Shown piece after piece: positions 38,184 through 47,914 of a stretch of DNA of 64,000 nt. The DNA is from Rickettsiales bacterium (GTDB lineage Bacteria; Pseudomonadota; Alphaproteobacteria; Rickettsiales; UBA998). The notes below the pieces were generated by a model. That model was given only the letters and a program-made list of their open reading frames with translations. It searched no databases and had not been told where the DNA came from. Positions within the stretch are counted from its first letter, which is position 1. The number at the start of each line of letters is the position of its first letter. Position numbers and translations under genes: made by a program. The stretch lies in assembly GCA_024304995.1 (NCBI GenBank), contig JAMWZD010000002.1, positions 248,001 through 312,000 on the forward strand, read 5' to 3'.

Positions 38184-39611
38184 ATGACTGAAAAATATGA
38201 TTTTTATGAGAAAAGTGGCATGTCGCGGGATGATGCGCGTCATGTGGTGGAAGATGCGCTGAAGGGCATGGATGATGGGGAGTTATTCCTTGAATATGAC
38301 CAGACCGAAGCCATTTCTTTTGATGATGGACGTATTCGCAATGCCAGTTTTAACACGTCGCAAGGGTTTGGCTTGCGCTCCGTTTCAGGAGATACATGTG
38401 GTTTTTCCCATGCGAATGAAATTTCAGTAGATGCGATCAAGCGTGCAGGTGAGACAGTTAGCGCCATTTCACGCGATGCATCTTCTCATACGCTGAACTT
38501 AACGCCGAATGCTGAGCCTCGTAAACTTTATGAACCAACCAACCCAATTGATGGTGTTGGGTTCAGTGAGAAAGTGACGTTGCTGGGTGAGATTGATGCG
38601 TATCTTCGCAAGAAAGACCCGCGCGTGAAGCAGGTCTCTGCCTCTGTTGTCGGGAATTATCAGGTGGTTGAAATCCTGCGTGCCAATGCAGATGCGGTGC
38701 AGGATATTCGTCCGTTAGTGCGCATAAATATTTCTGTTGTAGTCGAGCAAAACGGACGCATGGAAAGCGGATCTGCTGGGGCGGGTGCGCGCACAGGATA
38801 TGCAGACTATATCGCGCCTGAGCGCTGGAAAAAACAAGCGGACGAGGCGCTGCGTCAGGCGTTGGTGAATCTGGAAGCCAAGCCAGCGCCAGCGGGTGAA
38901 TTGCCCGTGGTGCTAGGGCCTGGCTGGTGTGGCGTATTGTTGCATGAAGCTGTGGGACACGGTCTGGAAGGAGACTTTAACCGCAAAGGCACGTCCACCT
39001 TCAGCGGGCGCATTGGTGAGCGTGTGGCATCAAAAGGGGTGACGGTGGTCGATGACGGCACGATGGATGGTCGTCGTGGATCACTTAATATTGACGATGA
39101 AGGCACGCCGAGCGGCTATAATGTGTTGATTGAAGACGGCATTTTGAAAGGCTATATGCAGGACCGCATGAATGCACGGCTGATGAACATGCCTCTAACA
39201 GGTAACGGACGTCGTGAATCATATGCGCATTTGCCCATGCCACGCATGACGAACACCTATATGCTGGATGGCACGGCGAACCTTGAAGAGATGATCCAAG
39301 GTGTGGATAAAGGCATATACGCGGTGCATTTTGGCGGTGGACAGGTGGATATTACCTCAGGGAAATTTGTATTTTCTGCATCTGAAGCCTATATGATTGA
39401 AAATGGCAAGGTGACGCATCCTGTAAAAGGGGCGACGCTCATTGGCAACGGTCCTGACACCATGCAGCGCATCAAAGCCATTGGCAATGATTTGTGCCTT
39501 GATGATGGCGTGGGAACATGCGGAAAAGCCGGGCAGTCTGTGCCTGTGGGTGTGGGGCAGCCATCCTTGCTGATCGACGCGATGACCATTGGCGGCACGG
39601 AGATGTCTTAA
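38184..39611 (+). CDS. tldD: TldD metalloprotease
   Basis: TldD, with TldE/PmbA, forms a cytoplasmic zinc protease that degrades unfolded peptides and trims some modified peptides. The 475-residue protein has the zinc-binding motif HEAVGHGLEGD (His 254 and His 258) and the family segments NINDEGTP-like SLNIDDEGTPSGYNVLIEDG and GGGQVDITSGKFVFSASEAY. Its usual partner pmbA is not in the window. It is divergent from the cox operon and is followed by the GNAT gene after a single base. Confidence 0.95.
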   Translation: MTEKYDFYEKSGMSRDDARHVVEDALKGMDDGELFLEYDQTEAISFDDGRIRNASFNTSQGFGLRSVSGDTCGFSHANEISVDAIKRAGETVSAISRDASSHTLNLTPNAEPRKLYEPTNPIDGVGFSEKVTLLGEIDAYLRKKDPRVKQVSASVVGNYQVVEILRANADAVQDIRPLVRINISVVVEQNGRMESGSAGAGARTGYADYIAPERWKKQADEALRQALVNLEAKPAPAGELPVVLGPGWCGVLLHEAVGHGLEGDFNRKGTSTFSGRIGERVASKGVTVVDDGTMDGRRGSLNIDDEGTPSGYNVLIEDGILKGYMQDRMNARLMNMPLTGNGRRESYAHLPMPRMTNTYMLDGTANLEEMIQGVDKGIYAVHFGGGQVDITSGKFVFSASEAYMIENGKVTHPVKGATLIGNGPDTMQRIKAIGNDLCLDDGVGTCGKAGQSVPVGVGQPSLLIDAMTIGGTEMS

Positions 39612-39612
39612 C

Positions 39613-40080
39613 ATGGGTGGCGTGACGATTCGTATGGAACATGAGGTGGATTGCGATGTACTGTATCCACTCATAAAACAGCTTAACCCTGATATGTCTC
39701 AAGACCGTTTTGAAATGCTCTATACGGATATGCTGATGTCTGGGCGCTATAAATTGCTGACCGCGCGGGATGAGTCTGGCGCATTGCACGGCGTGGCGGG
39801 CATCTGGCTTAATTCCAAGTTTTTCTGCGGTGCATATATGGAAATTGACAATTTCGTGATTGATAAAGACCATCGCGGGCAGGGGATTGGTCGCAAAATG
39901 ATGGAATTTGTAGTGCAATATGCACGCGACATTAAATGTGACACCATTTCGCTGGATGTGTTCCGCGAGAATGACTACGCCAATGCGCTCTATGAAAGTT
40001 ATGGTTTTGAAAAACCAGGCTATCACCGTATTTTATGGCTGAACAAAGATGTGAAACGCGAATATATTCATACGAGTTGA
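39613..40080 (+). CDS. GNAT-family N-acetyltransferase
   Basis: This 155-residue protein has the GNAT core: beta4 MEIDNFVIDKDHRGQGIG with the acetyl-CoA pyrophosphate loop (R-G-Q-G-I-G), a following helix, and LDVFRENDYANALYESYGF near the C-terminus. I start at the ATG at 39613, one base after the tldD stop, rather than the in-frame ATG 24 bases earlier inside tldD. Substrate is unknown; aminoglycoside-type, polyamine or protein substrates are all possible. Confidence 0.88.
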   Translation: MGGVTIRMEHEVDCDVLYPLIKQLNPDMSQDRFEMLYTDMLMSGRYKLLTARDESGALHGVAGIWLNSKFFCGAYMEIDNFVIDKDHRGQGIGRKMMEFVVQYARDIKCDTISLDVFRENDYANALYESYGFEKPGYHRILWLNKDVKREYIHTS

Positions 40081-40130
40081 AATCCTGCTAATCTATATTA
40101 TTTATATAACAAATAACAAAATTTAAAATC

Positions 40131-40682
40131 ATGTTCATTCAGACTGAAACTACACCAAACCCACAAACGCTGAAATTTCTGCCAGGCAAAACCGTGCTGG
40201 AAGAAGGCACGAAATTTTATACCAGTGAAGCATCGGCTGAGGAATCTCCTCTGGCGCTGAATCTGTTTCGCATTAAAGGCGTGAATGCGGTGTTTCTGGG
40301 AAGTGACTTTATCACAATTACCAAAGATGAATCCTTTGACTGGGCGCTGCTGAAGCCCGATTTGCTCACCCGCATCATGGACTTTTTTGTGGCGGGGCAT
40401 CCTGTCATTCATGTGCGTGAAAAAACGGCTGAGAGTTCGGAAGAAGATTCAGAAGTGGTGGCAGAAATTAAAGAATTACTGGAGACCCGCGTGCGCCCAG
40501 CGGTGGCGATGGATGGCGGGGATATTATATTTCATTCATTTAGTGATGGGATTGTCTATCTGGAAATGCATGGTTCCTGTTCAGGATGCCCGTCTTCCAC
40601 TATGACACTGAAATCTGGCATTGAAAATATGCTGAAACATTATGTGCCAGAAGTGGTGGCAGTGGAGCCAGTCGAAGCATAA
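40131..40682 (+). CDS. Nfu-type iron-sulfur cluster carrier
   Basis: This 183-residue protein has an N-terminal Nfu domain ([20 protein letters not shown]) and a C-terminal NifU-like domain with the cluster-binding C-x-x-C in GSCSGCPSS (Cys 150 and Cys 153). Proteins of this layout transfer Fe-S clusters to apoproteins and are the bacterial relatives of mitochondrial NFU1. It is preceded by GNAT (50-base gap) and followed directly by a terminator hairpin. Confidence 0.95.
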   Translation: MFIQTETTPNPQTLKFLPGKTVLEEGTKFYTSEASAEESPLALNLFRIKGVNAVFLGSDFITITKDESFDWALLKPDLLTRIMDFFVAGHPVIHVREKTAESSEEDSEVVAEIKELLETRVRPAVAMDGGDIIFHSFSDGIVYLEMHGSCSGCPSSTMTLKSGIENMLKHYVPEVVAVEPVEA

Positions 40683-40716
40683 AAAAAACAGCGTGACGAC
40701 GATGTCGTTACGCTGG
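40681..40716 (-). terminator. Intrinsic terminator between nfu and the convergent coiled-coil gene
   Basis: The arms CAGCGTGACGAC and GTCGTTACGCTG (12 bp with one mismatch, 3-base loop) form a strong hairpin. On the minus strand it is followed by eight T residues, ideal for ending transcription of the gene at 40746-41207. The A-run at the other end makes it weaker for nfu. Confidence 0.88.
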
Positions 40717-40745
40717 AAAACTATGGAGTTTTAGAAGTTATTTGA

Positions 40746-41207
40746 TCAGTCTTGAGACCATAAGTCTTTTGCTAACCAATCTTGAGGATTTTTTCCTAAA
40801 GATTTTGAAACTTCTTCAAAAGCTGGAGATTTAGCTAGTTCAGATATAATATCCTCAAAACTAGTTTTTGTTTTTACTTCGGCTTTTTTGTTTTTCTTTT
40901 CATCATCGTTTGCTTTCAAAGCTTTGACCATAGCTTCGATTTCTTGTTTTTGTTTTTCAAGAGATTCTAATTTAGCTTTGTCTAATGCTTTTTGGTCCTC
41001 TTCAGCTTGAAGAAATTTTTGCAAAACTTCTTCAGCATTTTTGACTTGATGCCAAGCTGTAGCTAAATTTTCTTTAGCTTGCAGAAGACTTTCTTCTGCC
41101 TCGGAAATTGTTTTAGGTTCTGAGTTCTGATCTTGTGAAAGTAAGTTCCACGCAACATAAGCAGCTGCACCAGTTAGACCGAGACGAGCAAGTTTATTAT
41201 TAGCCAT
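40746..41207 (-). CDS. Coiled-coil protein with N-terminal hydrophobic segment, unknown function
   Basis: This 153-residue protein has a short hydrophobic segment (about residues 8-23, LGLTGAAAYVAWNLL), then a long charged heptad-like region (about residues 38-115, Glu/Lys/Leu/Ala) predicted to be coiled coil, and a C-terminal FEDIISELAKSPAFEEVSKS. Codon use is AT-rich. It is monocistronic with a good terminator and is divergent from the GTA gene. No family is recognised. A membrane-anchored structural or phasin-like role is conceivable but unsupported. Confidence 0.6.
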   Translation of the reverse strand: MANNKLARLGLTGAAAYVAWNLLSQDQNSEPKTISEAEESLLQAKENLATAWHQVKNAEEVLQKFLQAEEDQKALDKAKLESLEKQKQEIEAMVKALKANDDEKKNKKAEVKTKTSFEDIISELAKSPAFEEVSKSLGKNPQDWLAKDLWSQD

Positions 41208-41395
41208 GATGATTTTTGTTACGATTAAAATCGTATAATAAGAATTGTTAGATATTCTGTAGCTTCAATTTAAAAATAAAAAGAAACAAAGAATAACGAA
41301 ATATAAACATAAAATTAACCTTCCGTCAACCACTTTCTCACTTCCTGCGCCGCTCTCTCCCTGCATACTTGTCTGAAAATAAAAGAGAAAACATC

Positions 41396-44300
41396 ATGGC
41401 ATCAATCGTATTAAGTGCAGCCGGGGCTGCGGTAGGTAGTGCAGTTCCGGTAATAGGACCTTTCATCGGGGCGACATTGGGGCGGAGTTTGGGAGCGCAG
41501 CTTGGCGGCAGCATTGATGATGCCATTTTCGGCGCGAATGTGGTGAAGCGCGAAGGCCCGCGGCTGGAAGAACTCGCTGTGCAGGCATCGACTTACGGCA
41601 ACACCATCCCGATTATTTACGGCAATATGCGGCTGGCGGGCAATATCATCTGGTCTGAGAATATTAAAGAAACCGCCACCACCACCTCGCAAAGTGCAGG
41701 CGGGAAAGGGTTTGGCGGTGGTTCGCGCGTCTCCACCACGAATTATAGCTATAGTGTATCTTTGGCGATTGCCATCTGCGAAGGCGAAATCACCAATGTG
41801 CGACGCATCTGGGCAGATGCGAAATTGCTGGATTTGACGCAAGGCACGTTCCGCATTCATTATGGCACGGAAGACCAGTTGCCTGACCCGTATATTGAAG
41901 CGATAGAAGGGCAGGGGAACACGCCTGCTTATCGCGGACTGGCATATATTGTAGTGGAAGATTTCCCACTGGCGCTGTTTGGCAACCGCATCCCCAACTT
42001 CACCTTTGAGGTGCAACGAGCAACTGCATCAGACGATTATAACGGGCAAAGCACGGAAGCGATGGTGCGGGGCATGACGATCATTCCTGGCGCGGGTGAG
42101 TTTGTGTATGACACGCGCGAACAATTCAAAGTGCAGGGCGAATTTACAGGGTTCGGCTTTGCGAAGAAGGAGTTTAAACGCACCATCAATCATCATGCAG
42201 CAGATGCAGACACAAACGCTCTTAGCTCAATAAATCAGCTTCAGCGCACTTGTAAAAACCTTGAATGGGTGAGTGTGGTGGTAACATGGTTTGGTGACAA
42301 TCTGGATGCGGGCGCATGTAATATCTATCCTGCCGTAGAATATCAGGACGATGCGATTACCGAGCCTGATGCGTGGAATGTGGCGGGATTCACGCGACAA
42401 TCCGCACGGTTGATGACCTATGATAATAACGCTCCGCGCTATGGTGGCACGCCTGATGATGCGAGTCTGCTGCGTTATGTGGCGGAACTGAAAACGCGGG
42501 GTTACAAAGTGATGCTGTATCCTATGTTTTTCATGGATGTGGAGAACAAACCGTGGCGCGGGCGTGTGACGGGCAGCGTGGCGGACGTGGCCAACTTCTT
42601 CACTAAGCCTGAAGGGCTGAACCGCATGATTTTGCATTATGCGAATCTGATGCAGAATAAAGTGGATGCATTTGTTATTGGCTCAGAATTAATTGGGCTA
42701 ACGCGTGTGCAGGACGGCGCAGGCAATTTCCCTGCGGTGGATGGGTTGATGAATCTGGCAGCGCAGGTGAAAGCTATTATGGGAGCAGCCACGAAAGTGA
42801 CTTATGCCGCAGACTGGTCTGAATATCATCACACCGATGGCGGGTGGTATAATCTCGACCCGCTCTGGGCATCCCCACATATAGACATGATAGGGATTGA
42901 CGCTTATTTCCCACTCACCGAAGCACCGCAACGCGAGCGCGGCTATGAGGTGCAGCAAGTGATTGATGGCTGGGATAGTGGAGAGGGCTTTGACTATGTC
43001 TATGATGAAACGCGCACCACACAACAACCCATCAGCCCTGCCTATGCTTGGAAGAATCTGGATTGGTTTTGGAACAACACGCATACCAACCCGAATGGGC
43101 AGGTAACGCTGTGGCAACCGCAAGCTAAGCCTATCTGGTTTACGGAATATGGCTTTCCGAGTGTGGATGGCGCAACGAATCAGCCCAATGTATTTTACGA
43201 TCCAACCAGTTCAGAAAGTTTCTTCCCGCGTGGTTCACTGGGGAGTGTGGATTTTCAGGCACAACGGCAGGGCATCACGGGAACATGCGCGCGATGGAAT
43301 GATTCCCCGATGGTGCAGAATCTGTTTTTATGGACGTGGGATGCGCGACCTTACCCATATTTCCCTGATTTACGAAACGTCTGGGCAGATGGTGGCGTGT
43401 GGCAAACAGGGCATTGGGTGACGGGCAAGTTTGGCACATCTTCAGTGGCAGAAATTATCCGTGATCTATGCGTGCGTTCAGGCTTGAATGCAGCGCACAT
43501 AGATGTCAGTCGTGTCCGAGAGCATGTGGACGGATTTGTGATTGCGCAAACGAGCGATGCAAAGCGATTGCTGCGCATATTGCTGGAAACGTATCTGATA
43601 GATGCAGTGGAAGTGGATGGTGTGTTGCGATTTCTGCCACAAACCTCTGCGCGTGATGCGCTACGCATTGATGCGAAAGATTGTATCCGTGAGCAGGGGG
43701 ATATGTCGGATATGCCTGTGAAGATTGCGCATCTTCAGGAATCGACATTGCCAAAATCAGTGGCGCTGAACGTGCTTAACAAAACACGGAATTATCAAAG
43801 CGCAGTGGAACGGGCAGTCCGCCACACCAGCACATCAGACAGAGAAATTATTCGTTATGTTCCTTTGGTTATGAGCGCTAATCAGGCGTTTTTACTTGCA
43901 CATCAGCAACTTGAGCATATCTGGCAGATGCGCACTCATTACGATTTTATATTAGGAAATGATAATGCAGCGTTAAACGTGGGGGATGATATAATTCTTG
44001 AACATGAAAATGCTGAATATCATATGCGAATTACATCGCTTCGCCGAAGTGATGGCAGGTTGCAGGTGCAGGCAAAAGGCAGGGCAGTTTTAGAGTCTGT
44101 AGTACCAGATTATAATGTGCAGGAAAATACAGTAATCGAAGCTGTAGCCGCGCAACCGAAAAGCGAGATTATTATGCTGGATATTCCTGCTCTTGCAGGG
44201 GATGCAGCAGATGAAGCATTATTGCGTTTTGCTGTCATTCCAGATGCTGAAGGCTGGCAAGGGGCTGCCTTGTTTCAGGAAGTGTCCGATAATGCATTTC

Positions 44301-45079
44301 AGCAAATAGGGCAGGCTTTCAACGCTGCGTCTGTTGGCATGATGGTCAATATAATTCCTTCTTTTGAAGGGGGGAATGTAACAGATGAGCGTTCTGAAAT
44401 TGATGTGATTATGCGGGGTGCGGGAGAATTGCATTCTGTGTCAGACAGCGCGTTGCTGCGTGGCGCGAATCTGGCGCTTATTGGCAAAGAATGTGTGCAG
44501 TTTCGTGACGCTGAATTAGTGAGTGCGCAGCGTTATCGCTTAAAAGGGTTGTTGCGTGGGCGATTTGGCACTGAACATAAAATAGCAACCCATCAGGCGG
44601 GCGAGCATTTTGTTCTGCTGAATCAGGCGATTGGTGCTTATGCATTGCTATATGACGATATTGATATTTTGAAGCATTACAAAGCAGTAAGCATTGGTGC
44701 AACACTGGGAAGCGCGCCTTCCACCACATTTACTCATGCAGCACATGCTTTGCGCCCTTATGCGCCAATGCACGCCAAAACAGAGAGGCGGGGAGATGAT
44801 ATTGTTATATCATGGGTGCGGCGTGACCGCATATATGGCGCGTGGAAGAATGGAGGTGATATTGCATTAAGTGAGAAAAACGAGCAATATCTGTTAGAGG
44901 TTTTGAATAGTAATAATGTCATACGTTCTGTAAATATGGACGTTCCATATTACGAATATACAGAAGCGCAGCAAATGGATGATTTTGGAATGATAGTATC
45001 AGAATGTAATTTTAAAATATCGCAAATGTCGCATATTGTCGGTGCAGGCTATCCAGCGCATATCAGTTATGGCGCTTAA
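41396..45079 (+). CDS. GTA g15-like phage-tail/baseplate protein with TIM-barrel domain
   Basis: This 1227-residue protein resembles gene transfer agent protein g15 (the large tail hub/fibre protein). The N-terminus (LSAAGAAVGSAVPVIGPFIG...GSIDDAIFG) and IIYGNMRLAGNIIWS are the usual opening. A GTA TIM-barrel (glycoside-hydrolase-like) domain follows at about residues 420-720, with VIGSELIGLTRV, IDMIGIDAYFPLT and KPIWFTEYGFPS. A phage-tail-3-like domain follows, then a C-terminal region with LLRGRFGTE. I start at ATG 41396; an in-frame ATG nine codons earlier exists. No other GTA or phage structural gene is in the window, so the gene is isolated. Confidence 0.88.
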   Translation: MASIVLSAAGAAVGSAVPVIGPFIGATLGRSLGAQLGGSIDDAIFGANVVKREGPRLEELAVQASTYGNTIPIIYGNMRLAGNIIWSENIKETATTTSQSAGGKGFGGGSRVSTTNYSYSVSLAIAICEGEITNVRRIWADAKLLDLTQGTFRIHYGTEDQLPDPYIEAIEGQGNTPAYRGLAYIVVEDFPLALFGNRIPNFTFEVQRATASDDYNGQSTEAMVRGMTIIPGAGEFVYDTREQFKVQGEFTGFGFAKKEFKRTINHHAADADTNALSSINQLQRTCKNLEWVSVVVTWFGDNLDAGACNIYPAVEYQDDAITEPDAWNVAGFTRQSARLMTYDNNAPRYGGTPDDASLLRYVAELKTRGYKVMLYPMFFMDVENKPWRGRVTGSVADVANFFTKPEGLNRMILHYANLMQNKVDAFVIGSELIGLTRVQDGAGNFPAVDGLMNLAAQVKAIMGAATKVTYAADWSEYHHTDGGWYNLDPLWASPHIDMIGIDAYFPLTEAPQRERGYEVQQVIDGWDSGEGFDYVYDETRTTQQPISPAYAWKNLDWFWNNTHTNPNGQVTLWQPQAKPIWFTEYGFPSVDGATNQPNVFYDPTSSESFFPRGSLGSVDFQAQRQGITGTCARWNDSPMVQNLFLWTWDARPYPYFPDLRNVWADGGVWQTGHWVTGKFGTSSVAEIIRDLCVRSGLNAAHIDVSRVREHVDGFVIAQTSDAKRLLRILLETYLIDAVEVDGVLRFLPQTSARDALRIDAKDCIREQGDMSDMPVKIAHLQESTLPKSVALNVLNKTRNYQSAVERAVRHTSTSDREIIRYVPLVMSANQAFLLAHQQLEHIWQMRTHYDFILGNDNAALNVGDDIILEHENAEYHMRITSLRRSDGRLQVQAKGRAVLESVVPDYNVQENTVIEAVAAQPKSEIIMLDIPALAGDAADEALLRFAVIPDAEGWQGAALFQEVSDNAFQQIGQAFNAASVGMMVNIIPSFEGGNVTDERSEIDVIMRGAGELHSVSDSALLRGANLALIGKECVQFRDAELVSAQRYRLKGLLRGRFGTEHKIATHQAGEHFVLLNQAIGAYALLYDDIDILKHYKAVSIGATLGSAPSTTFTHAAHALRPYAPMHAKTERRGDDIVISWVRRDRIYGAWKNGGDIALSEKNEQYLLEVLNSNNVIRSVNMDVPYYEYTEAQQMDDFGMIVSECNFKISQMSHIVGAGYPAHISYGA

Positions 45080-47406
45080 TCCTGCGCCTGACCAGAGAGA
45101 ATAGGAAAGAAATTTTCTAATCCTGCCAGATTCATTTCGCCGATAATAGTGTCTTTCTTGTGTTTAAGCAGGAAGTGACGTTCTTTTTTGTCCATCACGT
45201 CCAGATAGGAAAACTCATTATCATCCAGACCATATACGCTTTGATATACGGAATCTGGTGCGCTGTCTGGCATGATGATTTTTGTAGCAGAACCATCCAC
45301 CAGTTGTTTGGTGATGGGGGTCTGAGAAGATGGCACAATATATTCTATGACACTGAGTATCATTGCGTTATTTTGGGTCAGCCTATTCAGCAAACCCTGA
45401 ATATTGCTGCCAAAATGCGTCTGTGCCAGCAACTGCCAGCTTTCTTCCATCACAATAATGGTTGGTCTGCCATCCAGCGAATCCAGAATATGCTGCAGCA
45501 AAAAGGAAATGCTGACAGCTGCAAGAGCAGGATTTTGCATTACGGCGCTAATATCTAAATGCAAAGAAGGCTGGTCTGCTCCAATCATGGAATAATCTGC
45601 AGTGATCAAATGCCCATACTCTCCGCCCTGCAACCATGCGCTGATAGCCGCAACATATTCAGGTGCAGTGAGATTCATCATATTCACCACCTGCTTAATG
45701 TTGCGGTTTTGAGCAGGCTGATTGAATACGTAAGTAATGGCGTTGCTGAGGGATTGTTTGTCCGTATCAGACATAGCGTAACCTGACGCTTTGGCCAGCA
45801 CCCCCATCCAGCGAATCAGGAATTGTTTATTTTCCTCTGTTGCCTGCAGGCTGAACGGGTTGAATAATGGTTGCTGATCTTCAGAATAGGCTGGTGCAAT
45901 GGCACAGCTTTGAGCGCCCAACTGCGACATTAGCAGGCTGTTAGTACCGCGAATATCAAAATGATAGATCTTTGGCTTATGTTTCATGCTTTCACAAAGC
46001 AGGAAGTTGGTCAGAAATGTTTTTCCTGTCTCAGGTGGTCCTGCAATGATAGTATGTCCCACCTCATCCACATGAAAATTGAAATAATATGGCGCACCAC
46101 TTGCAGTGTGGAAAATGGTGATGGCATCACCCCAGTGATTTTTGTTTGGCGTGCCTACTGGCATATTATTCAGATTTGTGAAGCCCGCAACGTGAGACGT
46201 GTTGGTTTGCTTCATGCGGTTTACGAACACGAAATTTCCAGGCAGCTGCGCCCAATAGGTTTCTTCAAATTTAATATCTTCACGAATAGCCACCATGCCA
46301 AACTTCGCAAAAAATTTGATGCTGCGTTTAATATTGCGTTCCAGTTCGGAGACGGAATCAGACAGAATAAAAATGGTCAGTTGCTGCTCGCCAAAATCAT
46401 TGGGGTTATTGCGGTTGCTTTCCATAATGGTTTTTAATTCTGACATTTTAAAAATATCAGGATCACCACTCATACGCTGATAATTTGCTACTTCTTCATA
46501 TTCTGACAATACTTTTTGCGGATTCACAAAATTGACGGTCTGTGTCACAATAAATTCAACGGGCAACTGTAGAAAACGGTCAATCGCAGGAAGTGAGGCT
46601 TCTTTATATTCTTTTAATGTAAGAAGTGACCCAAAACGCCGCTCTTCTTTTGAAGTGCGCACTTCCATTGCATTAAATGCAAAGGTGATCTCGCCCGTCG
46701 TCAGGTAAGTAGCCAGATCAATTTCAACCATTGGCATTGGACGATCTACGAAATTAATGATCTTTTCAAGGAAGCGTAATTGCTCTGAATAATAAATCCC
46801 ATCTTCTTTATACATGCCCAAACGATATGCACCAAAACGATTAAGATCATTCAGGATATTTTCTGTAACAGTATTTAAAATATGAAACGTATTTTCAATA
46901 TAAGCCTCACGATATTTCATCTCTTTTGATGGAATAATACCGCGAACAAAATTCTTTAAATCTCTTAAGCGCGCATCCTGCCCTTCATGCACAATAGTAA
47001 TGTAAACTTCATTGACATACTGATCTGTGAAATGATTCTGACCTATCCATGCGTCATGAAGGTCTTTTACGAAACCATCAGCATCAAATTTTGCTGTTGC
47101 GCTGATATCTGTTTTTTTTCTGAGGGTGTGTAGCCAGATGGCAAATGAATCATTCGGAACATGATTCTTTAAACTGTTACGAATCAGGTCCCGTAAATCG
47201 GTTTGATCTGACTCGTCGTTTATATTATCTCGATTAATGCCCGTTATTTTTATGGTCTGGCATAATTCACCATTTTTAGTGATAATGGTATGCGGGTCAT
47301 GAAAACACGCGTAGGGTACAAAGTCGTCTTCCTCCACGTCCCCAGCTATGTCACGAAACAACTCTAATTGTTGATTGCGAAGCTGGCGACGGGAGGAACC
47401 GAACAT
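45076..47406 (-). CDS. virB4: Type IV secretion ATPase VirB4
   Basis: VirB4 ATPases power assembly of type IV secretion pili and substrate transfer at the inner membrane. This 776-residue protein shows the N-terminal CagE/TrbE/VirB4 domain and a C-terminal P-loop domain with Walker A AGPPETGKTFL near residue 455, HFDIRGTNSLLMSQLGA, and Walker B TIIVMEESWQLLAQ near residue 648. The Walker A differs from the common GxTGSGKT form but keeps G-x4-G-K-T. It is the third gene of virB6-virB2-virB4, 29 bases after virB2, and overlaps the convergent GTA gene end by 4 bases. No fused or separate VirB3 is seen. Confidence 0.92.
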   Translation of the reverse strand: MFGSSRRQLRNQQLELFRDIAGDVEEDDFVPYACFHDPHTIITKNGELCQTIKITGINRDNINDESDQTDLRDLIRNSLKNHVPNDSFAIWLHTLRKKTDISATAKFDADGFVKDLHDAWIGQNHFTDQYVNEVYITIVHEGQDARLRDLKNFVRGIIPSKEMKYREAYIENTFHILNTVTENILNDLNRFGAYRLGMYKEDGIYYSEQLRFLEKIINFVDRPMPMVEIDLATYLTTGEITFAFNAMEVRTSKEERRFGSLLTLKEYKEASLPAIDRFLQLPVEFIVTQTVNFVNPQKVLSEYEEVANYQRMSGDPDIFKMSELKTIMESNRNNPNDFGEQQLTIFILSDSVSELERNIKRSIKFFAKFGMVAIREDIKFEETYWAQLPGNFVFVNRMKQTNTSHVAGFTNLNNMPVGTPNKNHWGDAITIFHTASGAPYYFNFHVDEVGHTIIAGPPETGKTFLTNFLLCESMKHKPKIYHFDIRGTNSLLMSQLGAQSCAIAPAYSEDQQPLFNPFSLQATEENKQFLIRWMGVLAKASGYAMSDTDKQSLSNAITYVFNQPAQNRNIKQVVNMMNLTAPEYVAAISAWLQGGEYGHLITADYSMIGADQPSLHLDISAVMQNPALAAVSISFLLQHILDSLDGRPTIIVMEESWQLLAQTHFGSNIQGLLNRLTQNNAMILSVIEYIVPSSQTPITKQLVDGSATKIIMPDSAPDSVYQSVYGLDDNEFSYLDVMDKKERHFLLKHKKDTIIGEMNLAGLENFFPILSGQAQD

Positions 47407-47435
47407 GTTAGTTATGTCTTAGCGTATTATACTAA

Positions 47436-47735
47436 TTAGCACGCAGAACCATCAGTACCTAATGCTGTGATAAATTGCTCAGCACCAAAGATAATTGCAA
47501 CACCAAGACCTACGATGATTGCCATACCCCAAGATACTTTACCCATCAATGCACCAATACCGATGATGATAATTGCGAGAGTCGCGATACCGCCACCTAC
47601 TGGACCAGTAAACCATTCAACTACGGCACAGAGTGTTTCACCAATTGGGTTATCTGCAGCTGCTAGTTCTGGCATCAGCATCACTGCAACAAGAGCTAGA
47701 TAAGTAAAAGCGTTTTTAGTGTTTAGAAATTTCAT
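47436..47735 (-). CDS. virB2: VirB2/TrbC-family pilin
   Basis: This 99-residue pilin precursor has a signal peptide (cleavage likely after ELAAA near residue 27) and two hydrophobic segments (VGGGIATLAIIIIGIGAL and GMAIIVGLGVAIIFGAEQF) separated by a short basic loop, the standard VirB2 layout. The mature form would carry one Cys near each end (ETLCAVV and the terminal GSAC), raising the possibility of a terminal disulfide. A strong ribosome binding site (AAGGAG) precedes the ATG. Its neighbours are virB6 upstream and virB4 downstream. Confidence 0.88.
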   Translation of the reverse strand: MKFLNTKNAFTYLALVAVMLMPELAAADNPIGETLCAVVEWFTGPVGGGIATLAIIIIGIGALMGKVSWGMAIIVGLGVAIIFGAEQFITALGTDGSAC

Positions 47736-47914
47736 AATATTCTCCTTGTTTTTAAAATATGGTTTCTAACCAAATTCGTTATCAACCTACAATTATAGTT
47801 ATATCAGTCTTTTGTTACAGTTTCTTTACAGTCGTCACATTTATGCATCATTTATTTAATATTTATTGTAATTACTATGAGTAATACTTGTTAAAGGTTA
47901 AAGAAAGCTAAAGA

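Noticed and set aside
47736-47914. virB2-virB6 gap as a site for a missing virB3
   Set aside because: The 179 bases are AT-rich with stops in all frames on the relevant strand as far as I could read, and no VirB3-like hydrophobic segment appears.
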